A DNA stretch of 64,000 bases from Tanytarsus gracilentus (taxonomy: Eukaryota > Arthropoda > Insecta > Diptera > Chironomidae). Made by a program: the position numbers and the translations under genes. Shown here in pieces: positions 61,865 to 64,000 of the stretch; position 1 is the stretch's first letter; each line of letters opens with the position of its first letter. The stretch is taken from NCBI GenBank assembly GCA_038502055.1, contig JAXRKN010000044.1, positions 8,130,501 to 8,194,500 on the forward strand, given 5' to 3'. The notes beneath the pieces are model-generated. The model had not been told where the DNA came from, did not search any database, and saw nothing but the letters and a program-made list of their open reading frames with translations.

Positions 61865-64000
61865 AATTCTTTTGTTTATCATCAACCTAAGCCATATCGC
61901 ACCATCATCATCATTGTAAGCATTTGAAGTTGACATTCGAGAAGTGTGAGTGGAGATTCATGGCATCTTGTTGCCATTGTAATATGCTCCAAAATTTTCG
62001 CATTTTTCTTTCAGGTCACGATTCTTACAGGATATCGCGATTGTTCTTCATCCCGCATGCATGCAGCATCTTACGATGAAAATTGATGCCACGTTCTTAA
62101 AATACATTTTGGTGAAATCTTCTGAAGTTGTTGCAAATTTTATTGCGAGAATTTTCTAACAATAAAAAAAATTTTTTGTGGTTGAAAAATTCTCAAGTCA
62201 AAATTTGAATGTCACTCAAGCGCCAATCAAATGTCAAATTAAATTGAATTTTCTTGTTGTAGTGAAAATTCTTTAGGGATTTTTGGGAGATTTTTTTTCA
62301 CAAAAATGCACTCAAATTTCATTAATTGAAAAACACTTTCAAACTTTCACATTAAAGATATCAAAAAAGTGAAACAAGAAGAAGAAGTGAATCCTCATGA
62401 CAATTTGTGACTTTCGCTGCATGACTTCAGCAATAAAGTCGAAGCTGTTTGGTGTGAGATGAATAACAACAAAAACTACCTCGAAGTGGGTGGAAATAAT
62501 TCACTTATTGCTTGATATTCTCATTCCACTTTTTCATTCGTGTGTGTGTATCGCTTACTCGACAATTTCCAGTTGATTTTTTATAATGTCACATTGTCTT
62601 CCATCACCCGACAGTTGAATGTGAAATGCGAGTTGAATTCATCCCTCGTCTCATCAATTTAGCTTTAAATTGAAAAGCACAGAACTTGATACAGTCATCA
62701 GAGTTGAGATTTCATTCACTGGCATTTTTCATTCGAGTCACATCACAAAAATCTCAAATTGTTTGCTTTTGTTTCATTCTTTACTAAATTGAACTTCATT
62801 TGTCTTTTTTTGCTTTCATTTTACCTTTTTAAAATTATTGAGAGTAAAATCTTCAACATCCAGGAAAAAAATTTAATCTCAAAAAGTTGAAAAGTTTTCC
62901 AATAAGTCACAAAAGTGAAAAACTTTAACATTCGAAGCAAATTTTTCTTTAAAATATCTCACAATCATGTTCAGGGATTTACAGATGGGAAATTTTATCT
63001 TTTAACGACTTTCGCAGCTGCTTCCTCATAAAATTTATTTCTTTTCTCCCAAAAAATTTCTTAATCGATTCCATTTGCAGCATGAGTGATGAAACTTTTT
63101 TTGTTGACGTAATAAAAAATATTTAACAGCCCAACTTGGACAACTTGAAGTCTTGACGCATTTTTTAAGTGTAAAAGTTTTCTAATTGTGAGAATTTCCT
63201 TTAAATTAAATTTTTGAACTGAAAAATTGAAGGAAAAAAATTTTCGTCATGACAAAATTTTCATAAAAAGATTTTTCTTTCCCTCAACAACCTCAAAAAT
63301 CAACTCTAAGCTCATCAAATGTAATCTCGAAAACTTTTTCATATTTTCATGTTTTATCATCGGAAATGGAAAAGTTTGTTGCTGTTTGTTATTGACTTTA
63401 ATGTGTGTCGAATGTGCCTCGAGAGTTTGCAAAAACTTTTCAAACATTTTTCATGTAACTTTATGCGTTCAAAGAATTGAATCGTAAAATTGTAAAATTA
63501 TCGCACTTTAGAGAAATAATTTCGCTCATTTTTCACTGTCTGTGGATTTAAATTGTGACAATTTTTTCATGAAATCTTTGAATGAGTTGAAACTAAATTT
63601 TTTACCTTTTTTCCTCAATTCAAGCGTTAATGACACACGAGAATAGAAAATGGGGTGGCAAGAAGGGTTCTGGTTGTCATGAGCTCAAGTTGAAAACTTT
63701 TATCCACTTATTGAATGACATTTCGAACAGAAAAGACAATTTTCAGGTTGATTTATTGCTTTTTCTTTTACTACCCTCAAAGAACTTTTTTAAATTGCCT
63801 GAAAAAAATTAAATCGAGAAATTTTTTGCAACTTTTCGAGATTGTTTTTCACCGAATTAATTATGGAAATTGGATTCGCATGCAAATAACAGCAAGAAGA
63901 GATAAAAAGTTGAGAATTCAATTAAGGAAAAATTTCTCGCTTAATTAGTTTCACTTTTGCAGCCTTCGGGAGATTTTTCTAGTGGAAAATTTTATGCAAC

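Larger units (their letters stand above)
53320..64000 (+). repeat. right arm of large inverted duplication, with insertions
   Basis: Partner of 5500-10368. It starts 24 bp before the acceptor of roundabout exon 11 and continues past the window end. Relative to the left arm it has about 1.48 kb around the last roundabout exon (53773-55249), a 0.9-kb insertion (55919-56822) and a 3.5-kb insertion (58337-61864). Outside roundabout and the mobile elements no gene is recognised in it. Confidence 0.9.

Noticed and set aside
1..64000. tRNA and rRNA genes
   Set aside because: No cloverleaf with conserved A and B box sequences and no rRNA-like GC-rich block was recognised on either strand; a covariance-model scan was not possible.

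Overview
The window is eukaryotic nuclear DNA, most likely from a dipteran insect, possibly a midge-like lower fly. The sequence is AT-rich, introns are short GT-AG introns of 50-80 bp mixed with a few very long ones, promoters carry TATA boxes, and the best-recognised gene is an insect-type Roundabout axon-guidance receptor. The species call is inference. The exon structures below were assembled by eye from splice sites and reading phase.

Layout. Positions 1-10368 hold no intact gene. They contain a retroelement fragment (about 2510-3115, minus strand) and, from about 5500, one arm of a large inverted duplication whose other arm is 53320-64000. The left arm carries a stray, identical copy of one roundabout exon (10156-10342, minus). 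Positions 11264-20034 hold six secreted lipase genes. Five lie head-to-tail on the plus strand in a very compact array with a period of about 1.2 kb, each with two tiny introns. The sixth is on the minus strand. Four or five carry a GATA-type motif 20-45 bp upstream of a TATA box, which suggests shared, perhaps midgut, expression.

Positions 20630-33315 hold a convergent pair of divergent ELO-family (fatty-acid elongase-like) genes, at 23016-24148 plus and 29361-31173 minus. They are bracketed by a 1.45-kb inverted repeat. Both proteins keep the family scaffold but lack the first histidine of the HxxHH box. The minus-strand gene lies inside intron 1 of roundabout.

Positions 28793-54904 are a complete twelve-exon roundabout receptor gene of the Robo2/Robo3 type: five Ig domains, three fibronectin III domains, one membrane helix, and a tail with CC0-like and CC1-like motifs. 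Its introns contain a GGGCC minisatellite element with inverted ends and a small MITE-like hairpin.

Positions 54905-64000 are the rest of the right duplication arm. Here it is interrupted by three copies of a mobile element carrying a 120-bp satellite, one of which is itself split by a 1.5-kb non-LTR retroelement with a clear target-site duplication. The left arm lacks all these insertions and so shows the empty sites.
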